Source: Diplodia intermedia (Eukaryota > Ascomycota > Dothideomycetes > Botryosphaeriales > Botryosphaeriaceae). From it: 64,000 nucleotides of DNA. Shown here in pieces: positions 44,469 to 59,400 of the stretch. The stretch is from the NCBI GenBank assembly GCA_021495925.1, contig JAKEKT010000120.1:1-64000 (forward strand). The letters run 5' to 3'. The position numbers and the translations under genes are program-made. The first letter of the stretch is position 1. Each line of letters opens with the position of its first letter. Below the pieces are notes generated by a model that ran no database searches, had not been told where the DNA came from, and worked only from the letters and a program-made list of their open reading frames with translations.

Positions 44469-46767
44469 CTCTCTTCTAAGAAGATAGAGACTATTATAAG
44501 ACTTACTAGCCGTAGTATTAAGATTTTAACTAAGTAACGAGAGATAAAGAAAATAAATATAACGCGTAATAAGCTATATAAAATAAGTATAAAACGCGCT
44601 AGTTACTTTCTTAAGCGTTCGAAGTTAATATTTTAAATCATTTATAATAGAACGTTAATATTTTAAGTCGTTTATAACGTAGTAATATTCTTATTTAAAT
44701 AAGTAAGCGTAAAGAGAAGAACTATTATCTAAGACTAGAAATTCTACTTATTATCGCGAGTAATAATTATTACTCTTTCTCTCGCGAAAGACGATCGTAA
44801 TATTAAAGAAGAGAAGATAGTAAAATATAAGAAGAGAGATTTATATACTCTTTAGACGATAGTAGCGAGAAAGAAGCGCGTATCTTTACTAGACTCTTAA
44901 TTAGATAGTAGAATTCTTATAATATTAAATAAGAAAGATTATTATCGCGACGTAGCTTTCGTAACTATTTAACGTCTAATAAAATAGATTCTTATAATAT
45001 TATTAGACCTACTTTATATCTAGTAGGCGAATAAAGTTATTAAATAGAGTATCTACTAGCGGCTTAGTAAGGCCGTTAGCTACTATAAGAGTCGTAGAAA
45101 TCTACTAAATATAAATAATATTCTTCGCTATCTTCTTACGTAAGAAGTAGTAGTAAACGTTAATATAATATATTCTAGAGAAGATTATCGTAGAATTATT
45201 AATAAACTCTATAGTCTTAAAATTATCGTTATAAATTATAATAGATTCTTTCTAAAGCCTACTAAGCTTCTAAAGAAGGTTTCTTATATAGATATACTCT
45301 TATAAGACGTACGAGAGAGTAACGTATTTAGCTTTAAACGATAAGAGAATTACTATATATTATAATCTAGTCTTCTATATAATAGGGCTACTAACGATTA
45401 TAAATAGTATATCTATACTACTTCTTCTAGTATTAAAGTCGTCGATATATAAAGAATCTAACCACTCTAAGAGAATAGATAGGCGAGGCCTATAGCGTAA
45501 GATAAGTATATAAGTATCTAAGAGATATCGTAGTATTATTTTTATCTACGCGTAGTTCTTATCTATTAGATTAGACGTCTAGCGCGTACTAAACGTTATA
45601 GCGAAGAAGATATTAGATCTAGTAGCGATATTTAGCTAGAGAAGATAACTAGTAAGTTTAGCGTATTATTATATCGTCTTATCTAAGGGCTAATAATTAT
45701 TAGTTCGTATACTTCTATTTTACTATATAGGGTATCTTACTATCTTATAGATATTTATACTAAAGCGCTATAGTAGATATTTAATATAAGCGTCTTAAAG
45801 TAGCGATATACTATCGTCTTTATACTAAACGACTTTTATATCGTAGTAGTAAGAGAGAAGGCCGAGGTTCTTCGCGGTAAACTTACTATAGATAGTAGTA
45901 GTAACCTTCTAACGCTTCTTTAGTATTACGGCGGTAATAAGTAAATTATCTACGTATATTAATAACTAGTAGTTATTTCTCGTATATAGATAAGAATTCG
46001 CGATAGTCGCTTTAAACTCTATTAAGAGAAGAAATAAAGTAAGTTATTTAAACTAAAGGCGCGAAGCTTCGCGAAGCCCGTATAACGTCTTATAAAGTAG
46101 ATAAATTTTATAAGGTCTATTAGAGTTCTTAAAGCCACGAGGTTACTAAATATATACTATCTATAAATCTAGATTATCTTAAAGAAACGCTATACTAATA
46201 TCGTAGTAGGTTATCTACTAGTCTAAAGAGGCGTAGAGAGCGATTATTATTCTAAAAATTATTATACGGGCCGTACTAGCGAAGATATTATCTAAGAAGT
46301 CTTACTTCTAAAGGTTACTATATATAACTTAGCGTATCTTATATTATTAGATATTATCGTGTTTATTCTTCTTTATACGAAAGACTTACTTACTAGAAAT
46401 AATCTTAGCGTCGATAAACCGCGGTACGAGAGTTTAGAAACCTAGCTAGTTTAGCGAGATTAACTCGCGCTTATAAGTATCTTTCTAATTAGACTAGTTA
46501 GATAAGGCTATAGCGGCCTTTAGCCTACGAGGTTTAGTATTAATAGAGTCGATATTACCGCTATCTACTACGTACGCGATTATTACGGCGATTATCTATA
46601 TTATAAAAGCCCTCGAGCGCTTAGATTTAGATTTAGAAACGTCTTTAATAAGATAGTTTAAAAGAAGACGTTTAGCGAAAATAATAAGTAAGAGATAAAG
46701 TTTATCTAGAGCGTATTCGATTATATATTAAGACGAGAGTTTAATATTATTTATTCGGTCTAGTATC

Positions 46768-46780
46768 TAGTAAGTTCTAT
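46768..46780. repeat. 13-bp target-site duplication, LINE copy 1, left
   Basis: tagtaagttctat, identical to 53295-53307 after the LINE's A-rich tail. Confidence 0.9.
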
Positions 46781-49700
46781 TACTTTAATCTATCTTAGCT
46801 AGTTATCTTCGAATTCGACCCTCGAGAATTACGATAAGACCGATATCGTTCGAAAGCCCTTAATTTTCTTAGCTAGAATCTCGATTCTTAGCTTCGTAGA
46901 CGTACGCGCTATTACGTAGTACGTGAAAAAAGAGATGCCCTAGATAGTACTAGGCTAGCTAGGGCTCCGTAGCTTCTTCTACTCTCGAAAACCACTTAAA
47001 TTCGCCCTAAACTTCGTATAGAGAATCGTATGGCACTAAGAAATTCGTTTTCAAAGTTATATTTCGGTAGCTCTTCTCTACGCCCGGGAATTCTACTCTA
47101 AAGCCTACTAAAAGCCTCTTCTCTAGGCCTTACTAAAGAGTTTTACGTGTATAGACGCTCTACACGGTTCGAGCTTAACGCTAAGACGCTACTCGATTCT
47201 TTAAAATCTTCGATATTCGCGCTAGTTCTATCGGCCTCTTTATTTACTTCTAGAGAGTAAGTAATTAAGAAAAGCCCTCGTCTCGGCCTAGGTTTCTTTT
47301 ATTTACGACTTAGTTTAGACGAAACTAAAGTCGATAATTTACTTCTAGTCTATTTCTCGTCTATTTCTATTATTTCTATACGTTTTTCTTATAGAAAGAG
47401 CTTAGAAATCCTCTTTCGAATCTAGAATACCTTCTCCGAAGTAGGATTTACCCTCTCCGAGCCCTATTCTACCTCCCCTAACGCAGGATATAGACTCCGA
47501 GGCTATAGATACGGCTATAAAAAACTTCGAGAACCTTTCGGCTACGTCTACGCCCCTTTTAATAGTAGCTACGCTAGACCTCTCGACCTCTAAACCCGCG
47601 AAAAATCTCTTTTCGCAAGAGAATCTACGTAAGAAATGGCTCTTTCTAAGAGTTATACTAATTTCCTTCGCGAAGAAAGAAATATCGAACTCTTAATTCG
47701 TCTTCGAACCTCGTATCGACTCGAATATTAAGAACGTACGGTAACTTAAAATAAACCTACGATTATCGAAAGAGGCCGTAAAATACGTACTCGGCCTTCT
47801 AGTTAAGATCGCGGATCTCGCCCTCTTCGGAGAAAAATAGAGGTCTATTCTAGACCTAATCGAGATCGTACGATAGTATACTAAGACGGGTAAAACCGTA
47901 GATAAGGCCGGCGCGGTTCTTACTACGTAAGTTCGAGCCCTCGAAAAGACCGCGATAGACCTCGCGAAGAAAACGAAGAACTTATCTAAGTTCGCTATCG
48001 CTATCTTCTCGAATTAGACCTCGTAAAGGGCTATTTTCTCGATCTCGTAACGCCCGAAGCCTACGTAGTAGCCGATCGTAGTATCTAGCTAATCTACGTA
48101 TGCCTTAATAGCTACTACCGCCGCGTCGAAAGAAGGGCTATAGATTATTCCTTCTTTAAAGAAGAAGTCGAAGGCTTCTACGTCTAAGAAAGTTACGCGG
48201 TAGATCGTTTTTACGTCGACTACGAAAATCGCGGACTTCTCGTTCTTTAGACTATAAAACGCCTTTAATAAGGCGTTTTCGAACTAGCTTAAGAGAACGA
48301 GATCTACGATCGTAACGATCTCTCTCTTATCGAAAAAGAACATCGTGCTTATCGTATATAAGAACTTCTTCGCCGAATTTCTTTTAAAGAATAAGACGAT
48401 AATTAATCGGATTATCTCTACTCGATCGATTATAAAAAACCGTACGTAATATAAGATGGCCGTATACGGCGTGTCTACGCGAGACCTTTCGACCCTCTTC
48501 CGCGAGGACTTTAGCGAGGCTATTCGAATAGAAATTAAGGTCTATAACAACGGTCTAAAGGTTATTAGTATCCTCTACTAGCTTACGCTAGAGGCTAGAA
48601 GAGCGAAGTAGTCTACGGGCTCGCTAGTTCTCGCGTTCGAGATCGAAGAGAAGGCTTAAAAGACTATCTCTAAACGTCTCTACGTTTATAACGTTTTCGT
48701 TAAGACGAAGAAGCTAAGAAGGCCGAGAAATACTCTAAAGAACTCTAAATAAACTCGTTTTAAATAAGTTCTTTACGAGTTCTATAAGCTAACTTAAATA
48801 GAAGTATTCCGATAACGAAATCTATTCTAGATATCGTAGTAGAGTTAAAGATAGATCTCGTTCTTTATTAAGAATCGTATATCTTACTCTACGAGAACTT
48901 AGACTTTTAGTTAATTAATTACCTCTTATTCGTTTAAATTCTATTAGTCTATTCTTTCGATCTAAGGCCTTAAATACTAACCTACGTCTTCCGCTTTCTT
49001 AGAGAAACGAAGGTAAATTTAGAGGCCGAATTCTAATAAAGTCCCGATCTAATAGTTCTAAGTATAGAGTAGCGAAAGTTAAAGTTTAAGCTACTTAACT
49101 TATATAACTAGAAGAATTAAACGGGTAACGATTTTCGGCTTACTCTAAAACGCGTTTTATAATGATAATCCCTTAGAACGCAGGCTATAGTAGCCGAAGA
49201 TTTTAATATTTATTATCTTTAGTAGAATTTAGAATCTTCCTTCTTATCTAGCGCTAACCGGCTAGTAGAATAATTAGAAGAAAACGATCTATCTCTCTTA
49301 AATAAAGAGGGCGAGAGTATTTTTTACCGCCTCTATCTAGAAAGAGAGACGATTATCGACCTTATACTTACTACGCCGGCCTTAGCTAATAGAATTATCG
49401 ACTAGTAAACGATCGCGGACTTCGATTCCGATTATAAGATAATTCTATTTAGTCTAGAACCGGCCGGCTATACGGAATCTTCTACGGTAGCTACTACCGC
49501 TAGATTTAATACGAGAAAGGCCGACTAGCCTAAGTTTTAGAAAATCTTTAAATAATAGATAGAGACGATAGTATTCGAGATTCTAAAAAGCTTAGAATTA
49601 AACCCCTTATCGAAAGATATCTCTAAAGACTTAATAGAAGACTCGATTCGCTAAATACCCGCGCTAGATATTCTAGAGGCAAGCCTTAACTAGACTATAT

Positions 49701-52700
49701 CTACCGCGGCGGACCTTTCTATTTCTTAATTAAAACTAGAAGCTCGATCTAAATCGTAGTAGTCGAATAAGCTTTTAGAAGAACGAAGACGACTACGAAG
49801 AGAGGCCGACGCTTTTAAATCTCTACGTACGGAAGAGAATAAGCGAAGATACTTAAATAGTCGAAATATCTACTTCGAAGCGATTAAGAGGGCTAAATGC
49901 GAATACTAGAATTCTTTTCTAAAAAAAGAAACCTCTAAGACTATCTTTAAGACTATAGCTTATACTAAGCCTAGAACGCATGCTAGAATCCTTAAGATTA
50001 GCTACGACACGCATACGAGAAAACGCCTAGAAGATAGTTTTAAGAAAAAGTATTTAGTTCTTAGAAAGAGACTCTTTTCGTCGTCTTCTTCTATCGTCTC
50101 TTTTAACTAGTAAAGCTACGTTTCTAAACGCTAGAACTAGCCGAAGCTTAGTTTAAGAAAAATCGAGAATGCGTGCTTTACGTAAATTAAAGAAAAAACG
50201 TCGGGACTAGACGCTATTACGTAAGAGATTATTACTTATATATTTAGAGCGAAGCCCGACGTCTTTAATAAGGTTTTTTCTACGCTATTCGCCTACGAAT
50301 ATTATTCTACGGGCTAGCGTACGGCTATCGAAGTAATTCTAAGTAAGAAAAAGAGCGATACCGCGAACTCGAAGTTTTATCGTATTATTTCTCTTCTTAA
50401 TTATCTCGAAAAAGTACTAGAACGAATTACGGCTAAAAGACTAGACTATCTAGCGAAGATCTTCGACCTTCTTTACTATATCTAAATTAGAGAAAGATTA
50501 AAGAAATCCGTAATAGATATCGTAATACTTTTATCGAATAAAGTAGAGAAGAACCGCCGTCTTAAACGTAAAACCTTCGTACTTTTTCTCGATATTAAAA
50601 GCGCCTTTAACTACGTAGCCGAAGAATAACTTCTAGCTATAATAGCTCGAATCGGCATGCCGATTAACCTACTCGCGTAGATAAAATTATTTATATCTAT
50701 ACGGATACTAAGCCTTGCGTTTAACGAAGAGAAGAAAGAGTTTAGTCTAATAAAGACGGGTATTTTATAAGAGAGTTCGGTCTCGTCTATTCTCTTTCTA
50801 ATCTATCTTTAAGAGTTATTTTTCGTCTCTAAAGCTTCGTTTCTCTTTTATATCGACGATATTACGCTTATAGCTAGCTCTAGTAGCTAGAAACGTAATA
50901 AGGCGATTCTAGAGAAGAAGACGAATAAACTCTATACGCGAGAATAGAAAAACCATATCGAATTCGATCTAAAAAAGACGAAGCTTATTTACTTCGCCCG
51001 TTCTTTTAAGAAAGACTCGAAACCTCGTTCTATTTCGATTACGCTTTCTACGGGGGACGTAATAGAACCTAAAGAATAGATTAAATAACTAGAAATTTAC
51101 TTCGACTACGGGTTTATCTTTAAGACACACGTATCTAAAAAGATTAGCTAGGCCCGTTCGGCCTTCTATCGCCTCTCTAGACTAGCTAACGTCGAGAGAA
51201 GGCTTTTTTCTTACGCGGTTCGCTAGCTATATCTAGCTTACGTTACTACGGTTATAGACTACGGCTCCGAAATCTACTAGAAAAATTAGGGGTAGTTTAC
51301 CCGCTAATTTAGAGTCCTTTAGAATCTTATTCTACGAAAGATTCTAGAGGTTTTTAAGACTATTCCTATAATTTTCCTAGAAATAGAGAGTAGAATCTTA
51401 CTAGCGGATATTCGTTTAAACGAGCGGTTACGAAAATATACTCTTAGAACGAATTTACTCGAAGAATTCTATCTTATTCGAATCGAACTAGAGAAGATTA
51501 ATCTAAATCGATGGGTTTTAGATAGACCTATATAGTTAGAGAAGATTAAACTTTTTTTAAAAACGTAATCCGCGTCTTTAGAAGTAGTTAAACCCTTCTA
51601 CTTTTCGTCGTAGTTACTCGAACTACTTTATTCGACTACGATTAGCCCCTTAAATAAAGAGAAGTAGGCTAAGGCCTACGCGCTCGAAGTTAAGAAAGTA
51701 CTCTCTAATCGAATAGCTATCTATTCTAACGTCTTCGTTTTATCTACGAGTAGAAACGTAGAGATCGAGGTAGTAGCCTTTAACTTTAGCTAATCTAAAG
51801 AGGATCTAGCGCGCTAGATTTATAAGAATCTTAGTTTTAAGAATCTAGTATATAACGACGAGATAGAGGGGCTAGTAATAGCTCTAAAACTCGTCGTTAG
51901 AGTCGGGCACGTCTCTAAAGATATAAGAATCTACGCGGATAACTAGGCCGCGATTCTTAGGCTAAGTAAGCCCGCTAATACGCCCGAGTAAGTATAGTAA
52001 ATTTAGGCTATTAGATTAGCTAAAACGCTAAGGGCTAGAGGGAATACCGTCTCTCTAAAATAGTACCCCGGCCACGAGAACGTTCTAGGCAACGAGTACG
52101 CCGATCGGCTTACGAAAAGAGCTACAAAGTATTCTTTAAGTAAAGCCTCTACTTCTCTAAGCTTCTATCGAAGTAAAGTTAAGTAGAAGACCTACGAGAA
52201 GTAGAAAACAAAGCTTAAATCGATATTAAACTCGCCCTATAAACGTACCTTTAATTTAGAGGTAGAATAGCGGCTTAAATCTTCTACGAAAGTTAAAGAA
52301 ACGGCCTCCGTCTTCTATTAACTAAAGATCGAATACGGCTACTTTAAATCTTATCTTTATCGTCTTAACCACGTCGAAAACGACTAGTATAGATATAGTC
52401 GTATAGCTAGATAGATACTACGCTATCTACTTCTCTCTTACTCTCTTTATAGAGGCCCTCGAGTTCTCTTAAAAGACGGGCTTAAGAAGTATCGACTCGA
52501 TCTTTTAAATCTCTTTTTCTCGACTCTAGAAACTAGTCTAACGGCTAAGTTCTTAGAATAAATAAAGATTACTACTAGACGATAATAATTAAACGACTTA
52601 TCTAATAAGGTCTAAATACGTATCGCTAGACGCTCGTTTATACTTATTTCTTTCTTTTATTCTCTTCTTCTACTTCTTCTCGTTCTCGGCGCCCTCGCCG

Positions 52701-53294
52701 CTTTCGATTTAAAGTAGAAACGGGCGAGAACCGAAGAAAAACGATTAAATAGCGAGTATTTAAGCTTAAGTAGCCGTTTCTACTAGTATCTACGGCTATC
52801 TAGTATAGTTAGTAACTAAGCTAACGGGGCTAAAAAGCCGGAATTTAATTCTCGGTCGAGTAACCTCTATTTAGGGCCCTTTTTTAGATTTCTAAATTTA
52901 GAAGTAGGATTATGTAGCTAGTTCGCTAGTAGTAATACTTCGGCTAGTTATAATAAATAGTAAGTAAGTATCGGTCTTAGATAAAAGAAAGCTAAACGAA
53001 TCTAACTAGCCGAAAAGACTCTCTCTAAGAAGAGAGCTTACTTACTTTACTTTTTATCTCTATTTTCGCCGGTTTCTAAACTCTCGCTTTATTTTATTTA
53101 TCTTTTCTTTATTTTATTTACGCTCTCTACTCTTCTTTAAGCTTTTAAGTATACTATTTCTAGTACCCTTCTAGAACCCTCTCCGGCATATATATATTTA
53201 GATATATAGATAAAAGCGGGCCCTCTTAAGAGACCTCGTCTCTAATAGTTCTAGACTCTAGAGAGACGTTAAACTAAATAAATAAATAAATAAA
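46781..53294 (+). mobile_element. LINE (non-LTR retrotransposon) copy 1, full length, RIP-mutated
   Basis: 6514 bp, bounded by a perfect 13-bp target duplication and ending in a (TAAA)n tail, as LINEs do. It matches copy 2 along nearly its whole length, with homology clear from about 46807. Coding traces on the plus strand are a reverse transcriptase with LDIKSAFNYV near 50590 and the catalytic box YIDDI at 50849-50863, then an RNase H domain with ILRLSKPANTP near 51950 and NVLGNEYADRL near 52090. Reverse transcriptase followed by RNase H is the arrangement of the fungal Tad group (inference). The 5' half should hold the gag-like frame and endonuclease but is not readable. It is dead: many TAG stops stand where CAG or TGG is expected. 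Confidence 0.88.
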
Positions 53295-53307
53295 TAGTAA
53301 GTTCTAT
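53295..53307. repeat. 13-bp target-site duplication, LINE copy 1, right
   Basis: Second copy of tagtaagttctat, directly after the (TAAA)n tail. Confidence 0.9.
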
Positions 53308-53395
53308 CTTCTAAGAGTAAAGAAGTAGCTTCTATAAATATAATAGCCGTACTAGTTCGTTTAGTATTATAGTATTTTACTATTTAAAGTAAATT
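53308..53395 (-). other. copia fragment between the two LINEs
   Basis: 88 bp that belong to the interrupted copia element, between its integrase and reverse-transcriptase parts. Too short and mutated to read. Confidence 0.7.
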
Positions 53396-53408
53396 TATAG
53401 GGTTCTAT
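53396..53408. repeat. 13-bp target-site duplication, LINE copy 2, left
   Basis: tatagggttctat, identical to 59922-59934. Confidence 0.9.
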
Positions 53409-56400
53409 TATCTATACACCTTCGAATACCTTCGAGTTCGACCCTTAAGAATTACGCTAAGACTAATACCGTTCGAAAGCCCTCGATTTTCTTAGCTAGA
53501 ATCTCGATTCTTAGCTTCGTAGACGTACGCGCTACTACGTAATACGTAGAAAAAGAGGTGCCCTAGATAGTATTAGACTAGCTAGGGCTTCGTAGCCTCT
53601 TTTATCCTCGAAAACCACTTAAATTCGCCCTAAACTTCGTATAGAGAACCGTACGGCACTAAGAAATCCGTTTTTAAAGTTATATTTCGATAGCTCTTCT
53701 TTACGCCCGGGAATTCTACTTTAAAGCCTACTAGAAGCTTCTTTTCTAGGCCTTACTAAAGAGTTTTACGTGCATAGACGCTTTATACGGTTCGAGCTTA
53801 ACGCTAAGACGCTACTCGATTTCTCGAAATCTTCGACATCTACGCCGGCTCTATCGGCCCCTTCGTTTACTTCTAGAGAGTAAGTAATTAAGAAAAGCCC
53901 TCGCCTCGATCTAGATTTCTTTTATTTACGGCTTAGTTTAGACGAAACTAAAGCCGATAATTTACTTCTAGTCTATTTCTCGTCTATTTCTATTATTTCT
54001 ATACGTTTTTCTTATAGAAAGAGCTTAGAAATCCCCTTCTAAATCTAGAATGCCTTCTTCGAAGTAGAATTTATCTTCTTCGAGCCCTACTCTACCTTCC
54101 CTAACGCAGAATATAGACTTCAAGGCTATAAATACGGCTATAGAAAACTTCGAGAACCCTCCAACTACGCCTACGTCTCTTTTAATAGTAGCTACGCTAG
54201 ATCTCTCGACCTCTAAACCCGCGAAAAATTCCTTTTCGTAAGAGAATCTACGTAAGAAACGGCCCTTTCTAAGAGTTATACTAACCCCCCCCGCGAAGAA
54301 AGAAATATCGAACTCTTAATTCGTCTTCGAATCCCGTATCGACTCGAATATTGAGAACGTACGGTAACTTAAAATAAACCTACGATCGTTAAAAGAGGCC
54401 GTAAAATACGTACTCGACCTTCTAGTTAAGATCGCGGATCTCGCCCTCTTCGAAGAAAAATAGAGATCTATTCTAGACCTAATTAAGATCGTACGATAGT
54501 ATACTAAGACGAATAAAACCGTAGATAAGACCGACGCGGTTCTTACTACGTAAGTTCGAGCCCTCGAAAAGACCGCGATAGACCTCGCGAAGAAAACGAA
54601 GAACTTATCTAAGTTCGTTATCGCTATTTTCTCGAACTAGGCCTTATAAAGAGCTACTTTCTCGACCCCGTAACGCCCGAAGCCTACGTAATAGCCGATC
54701 GTAGTATCTAGCTAATCTACGTATACCTCGATAGCTACTACCGCCGCGTCGAAAGAAGAGCTATAAATTACCTCTTCTTTAAAGAAGAAGTCGAAGGCCT
54801 CTACGCCTAAGAAAGTTATACGATAGATCGTTCTTACGCTAGCTACGAAAATCGCGGACTTCTCGTTCTTTAGGCTACGAAACGCCTTTAATAAGGCGTT
54901 TTCGAACTAGCTTAAGAGAACGAGACCTACGATTATAATAGTCTCTCTCTCGCCGAAAAAGAATATCGTGCTTACTATATACGAGGACTTCTTCGCCGAA
55001 TTTCTTTTAAAGAATAAGGCGATAATTAATTAAGTTATTTCTACTCGATCGATTACGAAAAACCGCACGTAGTATAAGATAGCTATATACGACGTATCTA
55101 CGCGAGACCTTTTAACCCTCTTCTATAAGAACTTTAGCGAGGCTATTCGAATAGAAATCGAGGTCTATAACGATAGTCTAAAGATTATTAGTGCCCTCTA
55201 CTAGCTTACGCTAGAGGCTAGAAGAGCGAAGTAGTCTACGGGCTCGCTAGTTCTTACGTTCGAGATCGAAGAGAAGGCTCGAAAGGCTATCTCTAAACGT
55301 CTCTATATTTACGACGTTTTCGTTAAGACGGAGAAGCTAAGAGGGCCGAGAAATATTCTAAAGAACTCTAAATAAACTTATTTTAAATAAGTTTTTTACG
55401 AGTTCTATAAGCTAACTTAAATAGAAGCATTCCGGTAACAAAATTTATTCTAAATATTATAGTAGAGTTAAAGATAGACCTCGTTCTTTATTAAGAATCG
55501 TATATCTTATTCTATAAGAACTCGGGCTTTCGATCGATTAATTACCTCTTATTCGTTTAAATTCTATCGGTCTATTCTTTCGATCTAAGGCCTTAAATAC
55601 TAACCTACGTCTCCCGCTTTCTTAGAAGAACGAAGGTAAATTTAGAGGCCGAATTCTAGTAAAGTCTCGATCTAATAATTCTAAGTATAGAGTAGCGAAA
55701 GTTAAAGTTTAAGCTACTTAACTTATATAACTAGAAGAATTAAACGGGTAACGATTCTCGGCTTACTCTAGAACGCGTTCTATAATAGTAATCCCTTAGA
55801 ACGTAGGCTATAGTAGCCGAGGATTTTAATATTTATTATTTCTAGTAGGATCTAGAATCTCCCCCCTTATCTAGCGCCAACCGACTAGTAGAATAATTAG
55901 AAGAAAACGATCTATCTCTCTTAAACGAAGAGGGCGAGAATATCTTTTACCGTCTCTATCTAGAAAGAGAGACGATTATCGACCTTATACTTACTACGCC
56001 GGCCTTAGCTAATAGAATTACTAACTAGTAAACGATTACGGACTTCGGCTTCGATTATAAGATAATTCTATTTAGTCTAGAACCGGCCGGCTATACGGGA
56101 CCTTCTACGGTAGCTACTATCGCTAGATTTAATACGAAAAAGGCCGACTGGTCTAAGTTTTAGAAAATCTTTAAATAATAGATAGAGACGATAGTATTTA
56201 AGACTCTAAAAAGCTTAGAATTAAACCTCTTATCGAAAGATATCTCTAAAGACTTAATAGAAGGCTCGATCCGCTAAATACCCGCGCTAGATACTCTAGA
56301 GGTAAGCCTTAACTAGGCTATATCTATCGCGGTAGACCTTTCTATTCCCCGATTAAAACTAGAAGCTCGATCTAAACCGTAGTAGTCGGACGAGCTTTTA

Positions 56401-59400
56401 GAAGAACGAAGACGACTACGAAGAGAGGCCGACGCTTTTAAATCTCTACGCACGAAAAAGAATAAGCGAAGATATCTAAATAGTTAAAATATCTACTTCG
56501 AAGCGGTTAAGAGGGCTAAACGCGAATACTAGAATTCTTTTCTAGAAAAAGAAACCCCTAAGACTATCTTTAAGACTATAACTTATACTAAGCCTAGAAC
56601 GCATGCTAGAATCCCTAAGATTAGCTATAATACGTATGCGGAAAAACGCCTAGAAGATAGTTTTAAGAAAAAGTATTTAGCTCTTAGAAAGAGGCTCTTT
56701 TCGCCGCCTCCCTCTACCGTCTCTTTTAACTAGTAAAGCTACGTCCCTAAACGCTAGAACTAGCTAGAGCTTAGTTTAAGAGAAATCGAAGATACGTGCT
56801 TTACGTAAATTAAAGAAAAAACGCCGAGACTAGACGCTATTACGTAAGAGATTATTACTTATACGTTTAGAGCGAAGCTCGGCGTCTTTACTAAGGTCTT
56901 TTCTACGCTATTCGTCTACGGATATTATTCTACGGGCTAGCGTACGGCTACCGGGGCAATTCTAAGTAAGAAAAAGAGCGATACCGCGAACTCGAAGTTC
57001 TATCGTATTATTTCTCTTCTTAATTACCTCGAAAAAGTACTAGAACGAATTACGACTAAAAGACTAGGCTATCTAGCGAAGATCTTCGACCTTCTTTACT
57101 ATATTTAAATTAGAGAAAGGTTAAAGAAATCCGCGATAGATGTCGTAATACTTTTATCGAATAAAGTAGAGAAGAACCGCCGTCTTAAACGTAAGACCTT
57201 CGTACTTTTTCTCGATGTTAAAAGCGTCTTTAACTACGTGGCCGAGAAATAACTTCTAGCTATAATAGCTCGAATCGGCATATCGATTAACCTACTTACG
57301 TAGATAAAATCGTTTATATCTATACGAACACTAAGCCTCGCGTTTAACGGAGAGAAGAAAGAGTTTAGCTCGATAGAGACGGGTATTTCGTAAGAAAGCT
57401 CGGTCTCGTTTATTCTCTTTCTAATCTATCTTTAAGAGTTATTTTTTATCTCTAAAGCTTCGTTTCTCTCTTATATTAACGATATTACGCTTATAGCTAG
57501 CTTCGGTAGCTAGAAACGTAATAAGGCGATTCTAGAGAAGAAGTCGAATAAACTCTATACGCGGAAATAGAAAAATCATATTAAATTTAATCTAAAAAAG
57601 ACGAAGCTTATTTACTTCGCCCGTTCTTTTAAGAAAGACTCGAAATTTCGTTCTATTTTAATTACGCTTTCTACGGGGGACGTAATAGAACCTAAAGAAT
57701 AAATTAAATAACTAGAAATTTACTTTAACTACGGGTTTATCTTTAAGACGCACGTATCTAAAAGAATTAGCTAGGCCCGTTCGACCTTCTATCGCCTCTC
57801 TAGGCTAGCTAACGTTAAGAGAAGGCTTTTTTTCTACGCGGTTCGCTAGCTATATCTAGCTTGCGTTACTACGGTTATAGACTACGGCTCCGAAATCTAC
57901 TAGAAAAATTAGAGGTAGTTTATCCGCTAATTTAGAGTCCTTTAGAATCTTACCCTACGAAAGATTCTAAGGGTTTTTAAGACTACCCCTATAATTTTTC
58001 TAGAAATAGAGAGTAGAATCCTACTAGCGAATATTCGTTTAAACGAGTGGTTACGAAAATATACTCTTAGAACGAATTTACTCGAAGAGTTCCACTCTAT
58101 TCGAATCGAACTAGAGAAGATTAATCTAGATCGATAGGTTTTAGATAGACCTACGTAGTTAGAGAAGATTAAACTTCTTTTAAAAACGTAACCCGCGTCT
58201 TTAGAAGTAGTTAAACTCTTCTACTTTCTATCGTAGTTACTCGAACTATTCTATTCGACTACGGTTAGTCCCTTAAATAAAGAGAAGTAGGCTAAGGCCT
58301 ACGCGCTCGAAGTTAAGAAAGTACCCTCTAATCGAATAGCTATCTATTCTAACGCCTTCGTTCTATCTACGGGTAGAAACGTAGAGGTCGGGGTAGTAGC
58401 CTTCAACTTTAGCTAATCTAAAGAGAATCTAGCGCGCTAGATTTATAAGAACCTCGATTCCGAGAATCTAGTATATAACGGCGAGATAGAGAGGCTAGTA
58501 ATAGCCCTAAAACTCGTCGTTAGAGCCGGGCACGCCTCTAAAGATATAAGAATCTACGTAGATAACTAGACCGCGATTCTTAGGCTAAGTAAGCCCGCTA
58601 ATACGCTCGAGTAAGCATAGTAAATTCGGGCTATTAGATTAGCTAAAACGCTAAGGGCTAGAGGAAATATCGTCTCTCTAGAATAGTGCCCCGGCCACGA
58701 GGACGTTCTAGGTAACGAGTACGCCGATCGGCTCGCGAAAAGAGCTACGAAGTATTCTTTAAGTAGAGCCTCTACTTCTCTAAGCTTCTATCGAAGTAAA
58801 GTTAAGTAGAAGACCTACGAGAAGTAGAAAACGAAGCTTAAATCGACGTTAAACTCGCCCTATAAACGTATCTTCGGTTTAGAGATAGAGTAGCGGCTTA
58901 AATCTTCTACGAAAGTTAGAGAAATGGCCTTCGCCTTCTATTAACTAAAGATCGAATACGGCTACTTTAAGTCTTATCTTTATCGCCTTAACTACGTCGA
59001 AAACGACTAGTATAGATGTAGTCGTACGACTAAATAGATACTACGCCATCTACTTCTCTCTTATTCTTTTTATAGAGGCCCTCGGGTTCTCTTAAAAGAC
59101 GGGCTTAAGAAGTATCGACTTAACCTTTCGAATCTCTTTTTTTTAACTCTAGGGACTAGCCTAACGGCTAAGTTCTTAGAATAAATAAAGATTACTACTA
59201 GGCGGTAGTAATTAAACGACTTGCCTAACGAGGTTTAAATACGTATCGCTAGACGCTTATTTATATTTATTTCTTTCTTCTATTCTCTTCTTCTACTTCT
59301 TCTTATTCTCGGCGCCCTCGTCGCTTTTAATTTAGAGTAGAAACGGGCGAGAACCGAAGAAAAATAATTAAATAGCGGGTATTTAAGCTTAAGTAGTCGT

